Assembly (NCBI GenBank): GCA_964494985.1
Contig: CAZBUB010000002.1
Span: 69,436-133,435 of the forward strand
Direction of reading: 5' to 3'
DNA: 64,000 nucleotides
Source: CAZBUB01 sp964494985
GTDB lineage: Bacteria > Desulfobacterota > Desulfovibrionia > Desulfovibrionales > Desulfothermaceae
This document shows, piece after piece, positions 25,824 to 34,875 of this stretch. The position numbers and the translations under genes are program-made. The notes beneath the pieces were generated by a model, which was not told the DNA's origin, ran no database searches, and saw only the letters and a list, made by a program, of their open reading frames with translations. Within the stretch, counting starts at the first letter, position 1, and every line of letters begins with the position of its first letter.

Positions 25824-27319
25824 AAACCAGGGCCAGCGGCCTTTTGCTACACATCACTTCCCTTCCCTCCAAATACGGCCTAGGGGATCTGGGGCCTGGG
25901 GCCTATGAGTTCGCTGACTTCCTGCACAGCGCAGGCCAAAGCTTTTGGCAGGTCTTGCCCCTGAACCCTACCAGTGCAATTTTCCAGCACTCCCCCTACA
26001 GCAGCGACTCCGCCTTTGCAGGCAATCCTTTGCTAATCAGCCCGGAAATACTGCTTGCTGACGGGCTGCTCAAAGAAGAAGAGCTGCCTCAGAGCATAGA
26101 CGCGGAATCCAGCCAAGCTGACTATGAACAGGCGGCCAGACTCAAGGAAAGCTCCCTGCAACTGGCCTGTCAGCGCCTGCAGGAGCAGCCCCAGCTGTGG
26201 GCGGAATACAAAAATTTTTGCCACAGGCACCAGGATTGGCTGTATGATTACGCCCTGTTTAAGGCCTTGAAATTTCGACAAAGCGGCCAAGCTTGGACAG
26301 CATGGCCGCAGGGAATAAGGGACAGGGAGCCCGAAGCCCTGGAGCATATCTGCCAGGAGCAGACCCAGGTGCTGGAGGAAGTCAGAAGGCAACAGTTTCT
26401 GTTCTTCAGGCAGTGGGACAGCCTAAAGGAGTATTGCAACCGCAAGGCTATCCAGATTATCGGGGACATGCCCATCTATGTCAGCCAGGACAGCGCAGAT
26501 GTCTGGAGCCATAGAGAACTCTTTCAACTGAACCCTGACGGCACCCCCAGCAGCCTGGCAGGCGTGCCCCCAGACTACTTCAGCAGCACCGGCCAGCTCT
26601 GGGGCAACCCTTTGTACAACTGGCAGGAAATGCAGAACCAGGGTTTTGCCTGGTGGCTCTGCAGGATGGGCCAGGCTCTAGAGCTTTTTGACCTGGCGCG
26701 CATAGACCACTTCCGAGGCCTGGTGGGCTACTGGGAGGTACCCGCCGGGGAGAAGACCGCGGTAAACGGGACCTGGCGCAGCGCCCCGGCTTATGAGTTC
26801 TTTAATACCATACTCAGGCACTATCCCTACCTGCCGGTCATAGCCGAGGACTTGGGGGAGATCACCTCGGATGTACGCGAGGTTCTGGCCCATTACCAGC
26901 TGCCCAACATGAAGCTCCTGCTTTTTGCCTTTGATCAGGACAACCCGGGGCATCCTTTTCTACCTCACAACTACCAGCCCAACTGCGTGGTCTACACAGG
27001 AACCCACGACACCAACACCCTCTTGGGCTGGTTTGAGCAGGAGGCAACTGCTGAGGAGAAAAGCAGACTGTTTACCTACCTAGGCCTGGAGCCTGCACTC
27101 CACAAGCTGCACTGGGCTGTGATGAGACTGGGCATGATGTCCGTGGCCAACCTCTTTCTCCTGCCGGTACAGGATCTGCTGGGCCTGGACCACAGGGCCA
27201 GAATGAACTTCCCAGGCACTGAACAGGGCAACTGGCTCTGGAGACTGCGGCCCGGACAGCTAGATAGCGAGCTAGCGGCAAATCTGGCTAAACTGACCAG
27301 AACTTGTGGCAGACTCTAA
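25817..27319 (+). CDS. malQ: 4-alpha-glucanotransferase
   Basis: MalQ (GH77 amylomaltase) disproportionates maltodextrins. The 500-residue protein begins MLKTRASGLLLHITSLPSKY, carries the ARIDHFRGLVGYWEVP nucleophile motif, VIAEDLGEIT acid/base motif and YTGTHDTNTLLGW, all standard. Together with TreY/TreZ it can recycle short dextrins left after trehalose release. It is the last enzyme of the block. Overlap with treY implies coupled translation, and a downstream regulator begins about 60 bases after its stop. Confidence 0.95.
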   Translation: MLKTRASGLLLHITSLPSKYGLGDLGPGAYEFADFLHSAGQSFWQVLPLNPTSAIFQHSPYSSDSAFAGNPLLISPEILLADGLLKEEELPQSIDAESSQADYEQAARLKESSLQLACQRLQEQPQLWAEYKNFCHRHQDWLYDYALFKALKFRQSGQAWTAWPQGIRDREPEALEHICQEQTQVLEEVRRQQFLFFRQWDSLKEYCNRKAIQIIGDMPIYVSQDSADVWSHRELFQLNPDGTPSSLAGVPPDYFSSTGQLWGNPLYNWQEMQNQGFAWWLCRMGQALELFDLARIDHFRGLVGYWEVPAGEKTAVNGTWRSAPAYEFFNTILRHYPYLPVIAEDLGEITSDVREVLAHYQLPNMKLLLFAFDQDNPGHPFLPHNYQPNCVVYTGTHDTNTLLGWFEQEATAEEKSRLFTYLGLEPALHKLHWAVMRLGMMSVANLFLLPVQDLLGLDHRARMNFPGTEQGNWLWRLRPGQLDSELAANLAKLTRTCGRL

Positions 27320-27377
27320 CCAAAAAAAGCAAGGCGCACTGACACAGCAACCACGAGAAGCTATTACGGAGATGGAC

Positions 27378-27947
27378 ATGAGCCAAACCTCGATAGGACA
27401 AAGGATAAAGAAGCTGCGCCAGGCCAGGGAGCTTAGCAGACAAGATCTTGCGAAGAGAACTAACACTGCTCCGGAATTTATCCAGGAGCTGGAGGAACAG
27501 GACCTCTCTCCCTCCCTGGGCCCGCTGCTCAAAATTTCCAGGGCCCTGGGCACCAGGCTGGGCACCTTCCTGGATGACCAGCAAAGCCAGGATCCCTTGA
27601 TTGTTAGGCTCCAGGACAGAGACCAGGAGCTGGGTCTGATCACCGGCAAAAACGGACCTGAATCATTGCGTTTCTACTCTTTGGGCAGAGGCAAGACAGA
27701 TCGACACATGGAACCCTTTTTCATCCAGGTATTGCCGAAGTCAGCCCAGGACAGGACCCTGTCCTCCCATGAAGGAGAAGAGTTCCTGGTGGTTCTCTCC
27801 GGGGAGCTTGAGGTCCTCTACGATGATCAGACCCATCACCTGGGGCCAGGGGACAGCATCTACTACAACTCTGTGGTCCCCCATTGCGTCAGCTGCAAGG
27901 GGCAGGAGCCTGCGGAGATCTACGCTGTTTTGTATCTGCCCCATTAG
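27378..27947 (+). CDS. XRE-cupin transcriptional regulator
   Basis: About 189 residues from the ATG at 27378, chosen for GGAG six bases upstream. An in-frame GTG at 27306 would overlap malQ. The N-terminal HTH (IGQRIKKLRQARELSRQDLA) is followed by a cupin_2 domain (EGEEFLVVLSGELEVLYDDQ and GDSIYYNSVVPH). XRE-cupin proteins usually sense a small metabolite through the cupin. In related anaerobes this architecture is often found directly before an AMP-binding acyl-CoA synthetase, as here, so I infer that it controls the following gene rather than the glucan block. Confidence 0.85.
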   Translation: MSQTSIGQRIKKLRQARELSRQDLAKRTNTAPEFIQELEEQDLSPSLGPLLKISRALGTRLGTFLDDQQSQDPLIVRLQDRDQELGLITGKNGPESLRFYSLGRGKTDRHMEPFFIQVLPKSAQDRTLSSHEGEEFLVVLSGELEVLYDDQTHHLGPGDSIYYNSVVPHCVSCKGQEPAEIYAVLYLPH

Positions 27948-28125
27948 TCCTGGTGCAGATCAGCGAACGCCGAGAGCATTCCGAGTTTGATTCGTCCTGT
28001 TTGCCGAACCCAGGGCATTCAGTCATGCGAGCCATACAGATGTATCAAAATTATTGGAATCCCTTCCTCAAGCAGGAAACGCATATTCAGGCCCCAACAA
28101 ACCTCAACTATTAGGTCACTCACTT

Positions 28126-29772
28126 ATGCCAAGCAACAACCTACAGAAAATCACCCTGGGACAGATGCTGGACAGGGCCATTGCTAACTACCCGAACAAT
28201 GAGGCTGTTGTTTATGTGGACCGGGACTTCAGGGTCTCTTATCAGAAGCTCGGGGAGCTGGTGGACCAGCTAGCCAGGGGATTGCTGGCCCTGGGGGTGC
28301 AAAAAGGAGAAAAAGTGGCTATCTGGGCCACCAACGTGCCCCACTGGGTAGCCCTGCAATTCGCTACTGCCAAGATCGGGGCTATTTTGCTCACTGTCAA
28401 CATCCACTACAAAAAAAGTGAGCTCAGCTACCTCCTGCAGCAGTCAGAGGCAGAAAATATCTTTATCATAGACGGCTTTCGGGACAACGACTATGTGCAG
28501 ACCATGTATGAGCTGGTCCCAGAGCTCAAGACCAGGGAAAGGGGGAGTATCCAGAGCAGGGAGTTTCCCCACCTCAAGAGAGTCTTCTTCCTGGGTCAGG
28601 AAAAACACCGGGGCATGTATTCTCTGCCAGAGCTTTTGGCCTTGGGCAGCAAGGTAGCAGATGCTGATTATATGGCCAGACAGAGCATCCTGGATGCCCA
28701 TGACGTGGTCAATATGCAATACACCTCAGGGACTACTGGTTTTCCCAAGGGGGTCATGCTCAGCCATTACAACATCGCCAACAACGGTTATTGGATAGGG
28801 GAGCATCAGCGTCTAGGTCCCTGGGATCGCATCTGCTTGCCTGTGCCACTTTTCCATTGTTTTGGCTGCGTGCTTGGCGTGCTGGCTGCTGTAAGCCACT
28901 GCAGCACCCTGGTTATCCTGGAGGAATTCAATCCGGTCCTGGCCATGACCGCAATACACGCAGAGAAGTGCACCGCCTTGTACGGTGTGCCCACCATGTT
29001 CATAGCCATCCTGGAGCACAGCCTGTTTCCCAGATTTGATTACAACAGTCTTCGCACCGGGATAATGGCCGGCTCGCCCTGTCCCATCCGGGTCATGCGT
29101 CAGGTCATGGATTCCATGCACATGCAGGAAATCACTATCTGCTATGGCCAGACCGAAGCCTCCCCTGTAATCACCCAGACCCGGGCAGATGATGATATCC
29201 AGAAGCGGGTAGAGACTGTGGGCCGGGCCATGCCTGAGATCGAACTTAAGATAGTGGATCCGGAGACAGGTCAGGAACTCCCTTCTGGCGAGCAGGGAGA
29301 GATCTGCTGCCGGGGCTATAATGTCATGCAAGGTTACTACAAGATGGAAAAGGCCACCAGGGAAGCCATAGATGAACTGGGGTGGCTTCACACTGGTGAT
29401 TTGGGCTCTCTGGACCAAGATGCTTACCTCAGCATTACCGGCAGGCTAAAGGACATGATCATCCGGGGAGGGGAGAACATCTATCCCAGGGAAATCGAGG
29501 AGTTCCTGTACACCTTGGAAGGAGTCTACGATGTGCAGGTGGTGGGCGTCCCCAGCCAAAAATATGGAGAAGAGGTGGGTGCCTTTATCGTGCAAAAGCC
29601 CGGTTACAGCTACAGCCCTGAGGACGTGCAGGACTTCTGCCGGGGACAGATCTCCAGATATAAGATCCCCAAGTATGTAGCCTTTGTGGACGGATATGAG
29701 CTGACAGCCAGCGGTAAGGTGCAGAAGTACAAACTCCGGGAGCAGGCAGCCAAGATGTTCAATCCAGAGTAA
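28126..29772 (+). CDS. AMP-binding acyl-CoA synthetase
   Basis: About 548 residues from the ATG at 28126 (an upstream TTG at 28054 adds non-homologous residues). ANL-superfamily motifs: P-loop YTSGTTGFPKGV, the A5-type motif ITICYGQTEASPV, the GWLHTGDLGSLD motif, IIRGGENIYPREIE, and the C-terminal catalytic Lys in LTASGKVQKYKL. The pattern is that of medium/long-chain fatty acyl-CoA ligases (FadD/ACSF2-like). The substrate is not fixed by sequence. It forms a pair with the XRE-cupin regulator 178 bases upstream. A 190-base gap without a gene follows, before rarD. Confidence 0.9.
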   Translation: MPSNNLQKITLGQMLDRAIANYPNNEAVVYVDRDFRVSYQKLGELVDQLARGLLALGVQKGEKVAIWATNVPHWVALQFATAKIGAILLTVNIHYKKSELSYLLQQSEAENIFIIDGFRDNDYVQTMYELVPELKTRERGSIQSREFPHLKRVFFLGQEKHRGMYSLPELLALGSKVADADYMARQSILDAHDVVNMQYTSGTTGFPKGVMLSHYNIANNGYWIGEHQRLGPWDRICLPVPLFHCFGCVLGVLAAVSHCSTLVILEEFNPVLAMTAIHAEKCTALYGVPTMFIAILEHSLFPRFDYNSLRTGIMAGSPCPIRVMRQVMDSMHMQEITICYGQTEASPVITQTRADDDIQKRVETVGRAMPEIELKIVDPETGQELPSGEQGEICCRGYNVMQGYYKMEKATREAIDELGWLHTGDLGSLDQDAYLSITGRLKDMIIRGGENIYPREIEEFLYTLEGVYDVQVVGVPSQKYGEEVGAFIVQKPGYSYSPEDVQDFCRGQISRYKIPKYVAFVDGYELTASGKVQKYKLREQAAKMFNPE

Positions 29773-29964
29773 TGTAAGCGTATCTGCGCATTCGGTTGGA
29801 AGTGTATGCTAAGTGGCTCTCAGTTTGTACGAAGCGCATAGAAGGAAACCGTCTCCAGACAAAGGCCGCAGACCATTTCTTCCCTCCTGACACTTTGTGG
29901 AGAGCCGATCTGCCGCAGAAATATCCTGGAAGCCACATCCGAAAACATGGCTTCCCCTATAGTC

Positions 29965-30882
29965 TCAGGATGCAGACTGACTTATGCACTTGATCCTTTT
30001 CAGGTACCAGATGCTCTCGGCCATATAGATGGCTATCCCACTCCAAATCAAAATAAATGATAACAGCTTGGCCACATTAAAGGGCTCCTTATACACCAAA
30101 AGCCCCAGCAAAAACATGCAGGTCGGCGCTATGTACTGCAGGATACCCACCTCTACCAGGCGCAGTCTTCTGGCGCTGAAAGCGAAGAACAATAGGGGCA
30201 GGGAAGTCACCAGGCCAGCCCCCGCCAGAAGCATATCTATCTCCAGCCCCAGGGAGGCAAAGCTGCCCAGCCCATCTTGCAGCAGCAAATAGCCTAGGGC
30301 AGGCCCGCCCATGATCGCAGTCTCCAGCCAAAGTCCGGGCAGGGACTCGGTGTGCACCACCTTGCGGATCAGGCCGTACATGCCAAAGGAAAAGGCCAAA
30401 ATTAAGGCTATCCAGGGCACCCGGCCATAGTTGAGGATCATATTCATGACCCCTGCTGCAGCAAACAAAATAGCTAATACCTGCAAAAGTCGCAGCCTGT
30501 CCTTGAACACCAGGCAACCCAACAGGACATTCACCAAGGGATTAATATAGTAGCCCAGGCTGGCTTCCAGAACAAAGCCTGCATTCACTCCCCAGATATA
30601 GGTAAACCAATTTACGGACAACAGCAGACTGCTTATAACCAGCAGGACCACACTCTGACCAGAGCGCAAAAGAGTCTGCACTTCCTGCCATCGTCCACAG
30701 AACGAAAGGGTCAGAGCTACAAACACAAAGGACCATACTATGCGATGACAAAGGATCTCTGCCGCAGGCACTGCGCCGAGAGCCTTCCAATATACAGGAA
30801 GCACTCCCCAGATAAAAAAGGCCCCCGTGCCTGCAAACAAACCGCTCCAGCTGACAGCACTGGAAATCTGAGGACTTCTCAT
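29965..30882 (-). CDS. rarD: RarD-type EamA/DMT transporter
   Basis: A 305-residue membrane protein with about ten hydrophobic segments, starting GTGAFFIWGVLPVYWKALG, the RarD-specific opening. Other typical segments are CHRIVWSFVF and LGYYINPLVNVLLG. RarD proteins belong to the drug/metabolite transporter superfamily. The name comes from a chloramphenicol-sensitivity phenotype and the substrate is generally unknown. It is divergent from the R3H ATPase gene across about 200 bases. Confidence 0.9.
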   Translation of the reverse strand: MRSPQISSAVSWSGLFAGTGAFFIWGVLPVYWKALGAVPAAEILCHRIVWSFVFVALTLSFCGRWQEVQTLLRSGQSVVLLVISSLLLSVNWFTYIWGVNAGFVLEASLGYYINPLVNVLLGCLVFKDRLRLLQVLAILFAAAGVMNMILNYGRVPWIALILAFSFGMYGLIRKVVHTESLPGLWLETAIMGGPALGYLLLQDGLGSFASLGLEIDMLLAGAGLVTSLPLLFFAFSARRLRLVEVGILQYIAPTCMFLLGLLVYKEPFNVAKLLSFILIWSGIAIYMAESIWYLKRIKCISQSAS

Positions 30883-31088
30883 GGCATCCTCCTTTGCCGA
30901 GGCCGAATCCAGGACATTTGCAAAACCTCCGCAAGGGTCGACCGTCAGATATAAACAGGCTCATACCTGGAATTCCTATTTGGAATCCTTTTGTAAAGGT
31001 CAAACCAGGCTTGAGTCCAGTGCAGACAAATTGTATACCCACAAGAGGAAGTAACAGATACCTCAAACCAACCCAGGGAGCAAATACC

Positions 31089-32639
31089 TTGAACACCCAG
31101 CCCCAAAATCCCCAGGTTGTCTCTGAAGTAGACCCCCTGTTGCAGATCATGCCCCCACATATCCAACGGGCGACAAATGATGCCGGGGATTTTCAAAACC
31201 TAATAGAAATTGTCCTGGATCTGGGCCGGCTGCCAGAAGCCCGCTATACCTCCGGTCTGATGCAGCTCTCAGACATTGCTGTCTCCAAGCAGGACCTGGA
31301 CTACGTCCTGGACAGAGTGGGCAGTTTCACCCAGGACAACCGAGCCGGAATCGAACGTACCCTGCACCGCATCTCAGCCATCCGCAACCGCAAAGGGGAA
31401 ATCGTCGGCCTGACCTGCAGAGTGGGCCGAGCTGTCTTCGGCACTGTGGACATCGTCCAGGATGTGATCGAGCATGGAGCTTCCCTGCTTTTGCTGGGCA
31501 GGCCTGGAGTAGGCAAAACCACTTTGTTGCGCGAATCAGCCCGAGTCCTGGCTGAAGGATTTGGGAAGAGGGTGATAATAGTTGACACCTCCAATGAAAT
31601 CGGCGGGGATGGAGACGTGCCCCATCCAGGCATCGGCAGGGCCAGGCGCATGCAGGTTCCCTCACCGGATCGCCAGCACGCAGTGATGATCGAAGCGGTG
31701 GAAAACCACATGCCTGAGGTAATCGTCATAGATGAGATAGGCACCCAAGCAGAAGCCCAGGCTGCCAGGACCATTGCCGAACGCGGGGTACAGCTCATAG
31801 CCACTGCCCACGGCAACACCCTGGAGAACCTGGTCCAGAACCCTACTCTTTCAGATCTGTTGGGGGGAATCCAGGCCGTTACCCTTTCAGACGAGGAGGC
31901 CAAAAGGCGCAGGACCAGAAAGACTGTCCTGGAACGTAAATCCCCTCCCACCTTCCAGGTCCTGGTGGAGATCCAGGATAAGGATCGGCTGGTTATCCAC
32001 TCCCCTCTGGCCCAAATTGTGGACGAGCTCCTGGCAGGTGAGGATCTGAAGCCTGAGATAAGAGTCCGCACCTCCCAAGGAGAAATCCAAATAGAACAGG
32101 GTCCTGCTGACAGAACTGCTGGCTCCTGGACAGAGTCCTTCTCCGAACCCATAGATGCCCCAGACAGGTTTACCCCCAGGCACAGGATGCTGCGTATCTT
32201 CCCCTACGGCGTGAACAGGGACCGGTTGGAGAAGGCCATCCAGAAGCTTAAGGCCCCAGCAGTGATAGTCCGAGATCTGGAGACAGCGGACAGCATCGTG
32301 ACCCAAAAGAGCCACGAGAAGAAGCAATCCAGGCGGCTGAGGCAGATACAGGACAGTGGAGTGCCATTGCATGTGGTGCGCAACAACACCTTGACCCAGA
32401 TGGAACACTTCCTGCGCAACATATTTGCCCTGGAAGGGGACCAGGAAAAGGAGCTGCAGGCTACCCAAGCTGCTGAAGTGGCTGTCAGTGAAGTCTTTGA
32501 AAGCGGGCTGGCTGTGGAGCTGACCCCCCAGAACAGCTATCTTCGCTCTTTGCAGCATCAGATAGCCCAGCGCTATGGGCTTTTCAGCGAGAGCAAGGGC
32601 CGGGAGCCCAGACGCAGAGTAGTTATCTACCCTCTATAG
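31089..32639 (+). CDS. R3H-domain AAA ATPase (SpoIIIAA/Ycf45-like)
   Basis: About 516 residues if translation begins at the TTG at 31089, which has GGGAG eight bases upstream. The frame is open upstream to 30894 but that part is not conserved-looking. The ATPase core has Walker A LLLGRPGVGKTTLLRES, IVDTSNEIGGDGDVPHP and Walker B EVIVIDEIGT, as in SpoIIIAA and plastid Ycf45 proteins. The C-terminus is an R3H domain (LRSLQHQIAQRYGL ... EPRRRVVIYP) that binds single-stranded nucleic acid. The family is widespread but its role is not established. The gene ends 22 bases from the convergent rhodanese gene. Confidence 0.85.
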   Translation: MNTQPQNPQVVSEVDPLLQIMPPHIQRATNDAGDFQNLIEIVLDLGRLPEARYTSGLMQLSDIAVSKQDLDYVLDRVGSFTQDNRAGIERTLHRISAIRNRKGEIVGLTCRVGRAVFGTVDIVQDVIEHGASLLLLGRPGVGKTTLLRESARVLAEGFGKRVIIVDTSNEIGGDGDVPHPGIGRARRMQVPSPDRQHAVMIEAVENHMPEVIVIDEIGTQAEAQAARTIAERGVQLIATAHGNTLENLVQNPTLSDLLGGIQAVTLSDEEAKRRRTRKTVLERKSPPTFQVLVEIQDKDRLVIHSPLAQIVDELLAGEDLKPEIRVRTSQGEIQIEQGPADRTAGSWTESFSEPIDAPDRFTPRHRMLRIFPYGVNRDRLEKAIQKLKAPAVIVRDLETADSIVTQKSHEKKQSRRLRQIQDSGVPLHVVRNNTLTQMEHFLRNIFALEGDQEKELQATQAAEVAVSEVFESGLAVELTPQNSYLRSLQHQIAQRYGLFSESKGREPRRRVVIYPL

Positions 32640-32661
32640 GACATAAGGCCCAAGTCCAGGT

Positions 32662-33060
32662 TTAAGGGTCAATGTCCCCAGAGACTGTTTCCCCGCCTAC
32701 CAGCTTCCAGCCCAAAACCCCCCAGGCCAGATTATAGACCTGGGTATAGCCCAAACGCTGCAGCCTTTTGGCTACCAAAGGTGATCTGTGCCCAGTCATG
32801 CAAACCACCAACAAGGGTACGTCCTTGGCCAGGGGCAACCTCTTGTTGTTCAGCAACAGATCCGACCTTTGTGCTGATCTGGGGAGCCTAAGCAATTGAA
32901 ATTCTGCCTGGCTGCGTACATCCAGAACAAAAGGCCTTTTGTTCCTGGGCATGCGCTTCAGCTGCCAGGGATAGATCTGTCTGACTCCCAACAGGTACCA
33001 AAGGATCTCCCACAGGGGAAACAAACCCAGCAGCAAAAGTAAAAGCACTTTGGGCCACAT
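32662..33060 (-). CDS. Membrane-anchored rhodanese-like protein
   Basis: A 132-residue protein with an N-terminal transmembrane helix (about residues 4-27) followed by a single rhodanese domain. The active-site loop CMTGHRS (starting near residue 88) holds the catalytic Cys that carries a persulfide in sulfurtransferases. The opening VLDVRSQAEF and the closing AWGVLGWKLVGG are typical. Sidedness of the domain and the sulfur acceptor are unknown. It is convergent with the R3H ATPase gene and its upstream region contains a TCG-rich repeat. Confidence 0.88.
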   Translation of the reverse strand: MWPKVLLLLLLGLFPLWEILWYLLGVRQIYPWQLKRMPRNKRPFVLDVRSQAEFQLLRLPRSAQRSDLLLNNKRLPLAKDVPLLVVCMTGHRSPLVAKRLQRLGYTQVYNLAWGVLGWKLVGGETVSGDIDP

Positions 33061-33197
33061 GGCGTGCAGACTATATCAAGCTGGATAATTTGGCAATCCA
33101 GGCACATGCCCGATTCCTGTCCCTTGACAGCCCTTGTCGCAGATTTATGCACGTAAGTGCAGCAAAAGGACCTTACAGGACATTGATATCATTAGTA

Positions 33198-33258
33198 TGG
33201 ACAGCGATTACGATTTGCCCTGCCCTCGCTGTCGTTGTCGTAATCGATATTTTGACCA
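33198..33258. repeat. Degenerate CGTAAT/CGACTA-type repeat, copy 1
   Basis: GACAGCGATTACGATTT, a 12-base interval, then CGCTGTCGTTGTCGTAATCG and ATATT. The flanks are inverted relative to each other and built of six-base units. A related copy lies at 42352-42425. Both are intergenic. Confidence 0.5.
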
Positions 33259-33318
33259 ACACCTCAAGGGTTGAAGTTTTCTATGCTTCACTTCGTTGTG
33301 CCAGTCAGGGCATGGGGG

Positions 33319-34701
33319 TCATTTGCCAATACAAAAACTGGAAAATATCCGCTCCAGGATATCCTCGGAAGTGAACTCTCCGGTGATCTCTGCCAGACTG
33401 TGGCAGGCCGCATCCAGATGCACCTGCAGCAGATCAAAAGGTATCTGCTGCTTTAACCCAGAGGCCAGCTCCTGCAGCTCCTGCTGGGCCTGGAGCAAGC
33501 TTTCCTTTTGGCGCAGATTCGGCACCAGCTCTCCAGGCCTGGGCTCAGCCTGCCTACCCACAATCTTTTCCCTCATTTTCTGCACTAGCCTGTCCAGGTT
33601 TTGCCCTGTCTTTGCTGATACTTGCAGCTGATCCAGGTCTGTGTCTGTACACCACTTTTCACATTCCTGCAGATATTGTCCCAAATCCATCTTATTTAAA
33701 ACCGCCAGCACCTTTTCTCCGGCCAGCTCCTGGGCCAGAGCCCGGGTATCCTGATCCACTCCTTGCGAAACATCCAGGACCAGACAAACCAGATCCGCCT
33801 CCTGCACCAATCTCCTGCCCTGCTCCAGACCTGCCAGCTCCACCTGATCCCCGGTACTGCGCAAGCCAGCGGTATCCACCAACCGCACCGGCAACCCTTC
33901 CAGATTAATGCCCTCCTCCAGGTAGTCCCTGGTGGTACCTGGCACCGACGTAACTATAGCCCTGCTTGAGCCTAGGAGGGCGTTCAGCAGGCTGGACTTG
34001 CCTGCGTTGACCTGTCCGGCCAAAACCACCAAAGCCCCCTGCCGAAAAGGGCTATAGCGTTGGTAATTACGCAGCAGGGCCTGGATATCCCTCAGCACTT
34101 CCTGTAGAACCTTCTCCAGCTCAGGTACAGGCAGGCACTCCAGCTCATCTTCCGGAAAATCCACAGCCAGACAGAACTGGGTGCGCAGCTCCTCCAGCCT
34201 TTGCTTCAATTGGTCCACCTTGCGGCCCAAAGCACCCTGCAGCTTGGATCCTGCCAAGGCCAGCCCGGTCTCGCTCTGGGAGTTGATCACCTCTGCCACA
34301 GACTCTGCCTGGCTCAAATCCAGCCTGCCGTTCAAAAAGGCCCGCAGGGTAAACTCCCCAGGCCCTGCAGATCTTGCCCCCTTGCGCAGCACAGCCTGCA
34401 GCACCAGCTGCAGCACTGCCGGTCCGCCATGGCAGTTGATTTCCAGCACATCTTCTCCAGTGTAGGAACCAGGTCCAGGCATATAGCTGACCAGAACCTC
34501 ATCCAGCGGGCTCTGCTCCTCGTTCAGGATCCAGCCGTGGTGTAGAGTATAAGGCCTGAGACCTTTGATCCTCCTGGCTGGTCTAAAAAGTGACCAACCA
34601 ATCTCCAGGCTTCTTTGTCCGCTCAACCGCACTATTCCTACACCTCCCTGACCTAGGGGAGTGGCAATGGCTGCTATAGTATCCTGACGTTGATCGTGCA
34701 T
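33319..34701 (-). CDS. mnmE: tRNA modification GTPase MnmE
   Basis: MnmE with MnmG installs carboxymethylaminomethyl groups at U34 of certain tRNAs. The 460 residues comprise the N-terminal folate-binding domain (IAAIATPLGQGGVGIVRLSG), a helical domain, an inserted G domain with GQVNAGKSSLLNALLG, VPGTTRD and DTAGLRST, and the invariant C-terminus CIGK. All essential features are present. It is the last gene of the rpmH-to-mnmE group but is separated from jag by a terminator, so it may be separately transcribed. Confidence 0.97.
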   Translation of the reverse strand: MHDQRQDTIAAIATPLGQGGVGIVRLSGQRSLEIGWSLFRPARRIKGLRPYTLHHGWILNEEQSPLDEVLVSYMPGPGSYTGEDVLEINCHGGPAVLQLVLQAVLRKGARSAGPGEFTLRAFLNGRLDLSQAESVAEVINSQSETGLALAGSKLQGALGRKVDQLKQRLEELRTQFCLAVDFPEDELECLPVPELEKVLQEVLRDIQALLRNYQRYSPFRQGALVVLAGQVNAGKSSLLNALLGSSRAIVTSVPGTTRDYLEEGINLEGLPVRLVDTAGLRSTGDQVELAGLEQGRRLVQEADLVCLVLDVSQGVDQDTRALAQELAGEKVLAVLNKMDLGQYLQECEKWCTDTDLDQLQVSAKTGQNLDRLVQKMREKIVGRQAEPRPGELVPNLRQKESLLQAQQELQELASGLKQQIPFDLLQVHLDAACHSLAEITGEFTSEDILERIFSSFCIGK

Positions 34702-34800
34702 GTTTTGATAAGGCTTTTATGATCTTGAAGGCTCTCCACCCCAGCTAACTTGACGATCTGGCTCTGAAAAAAGTGTAAAAGCGAACATCACCCAGGCTCA

Positions 34801-34839
34801 AAACAAAAGGCACCCGGCCTGGAATCAAAACCGGGTGCC
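34801..34839 (-). terminator. Intrinsic terminator downstream of jag
   Basis: On the minus strand a nine-pair stem (GGCACCCGG at 34809-34817 with CCGGGTGCC at 34831-34839) is followed by TTTTGTTT at 34808-34801. It separates jag from mnmE. Confidence 0.8.
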
Positions 34840-34875
34840 CTGAATTTAACTGGAAGTTGCGGCCAGGTGAATACC

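Noticed and set aside
29796..29993. 65-codon plus-strand frame between the acyl-CoA synthetase and rarD genes
   Set aside because: No ribosome binding site, low-complexity composition and overlap with the rarD 3' end; no resemblance to a protein family.
33198..33258. Possible CRISPR remnant in the TCG-rich repeats
   Set aside because: The units are about six bases long and degenerate, with no regular spacers and no cas genes in the window.
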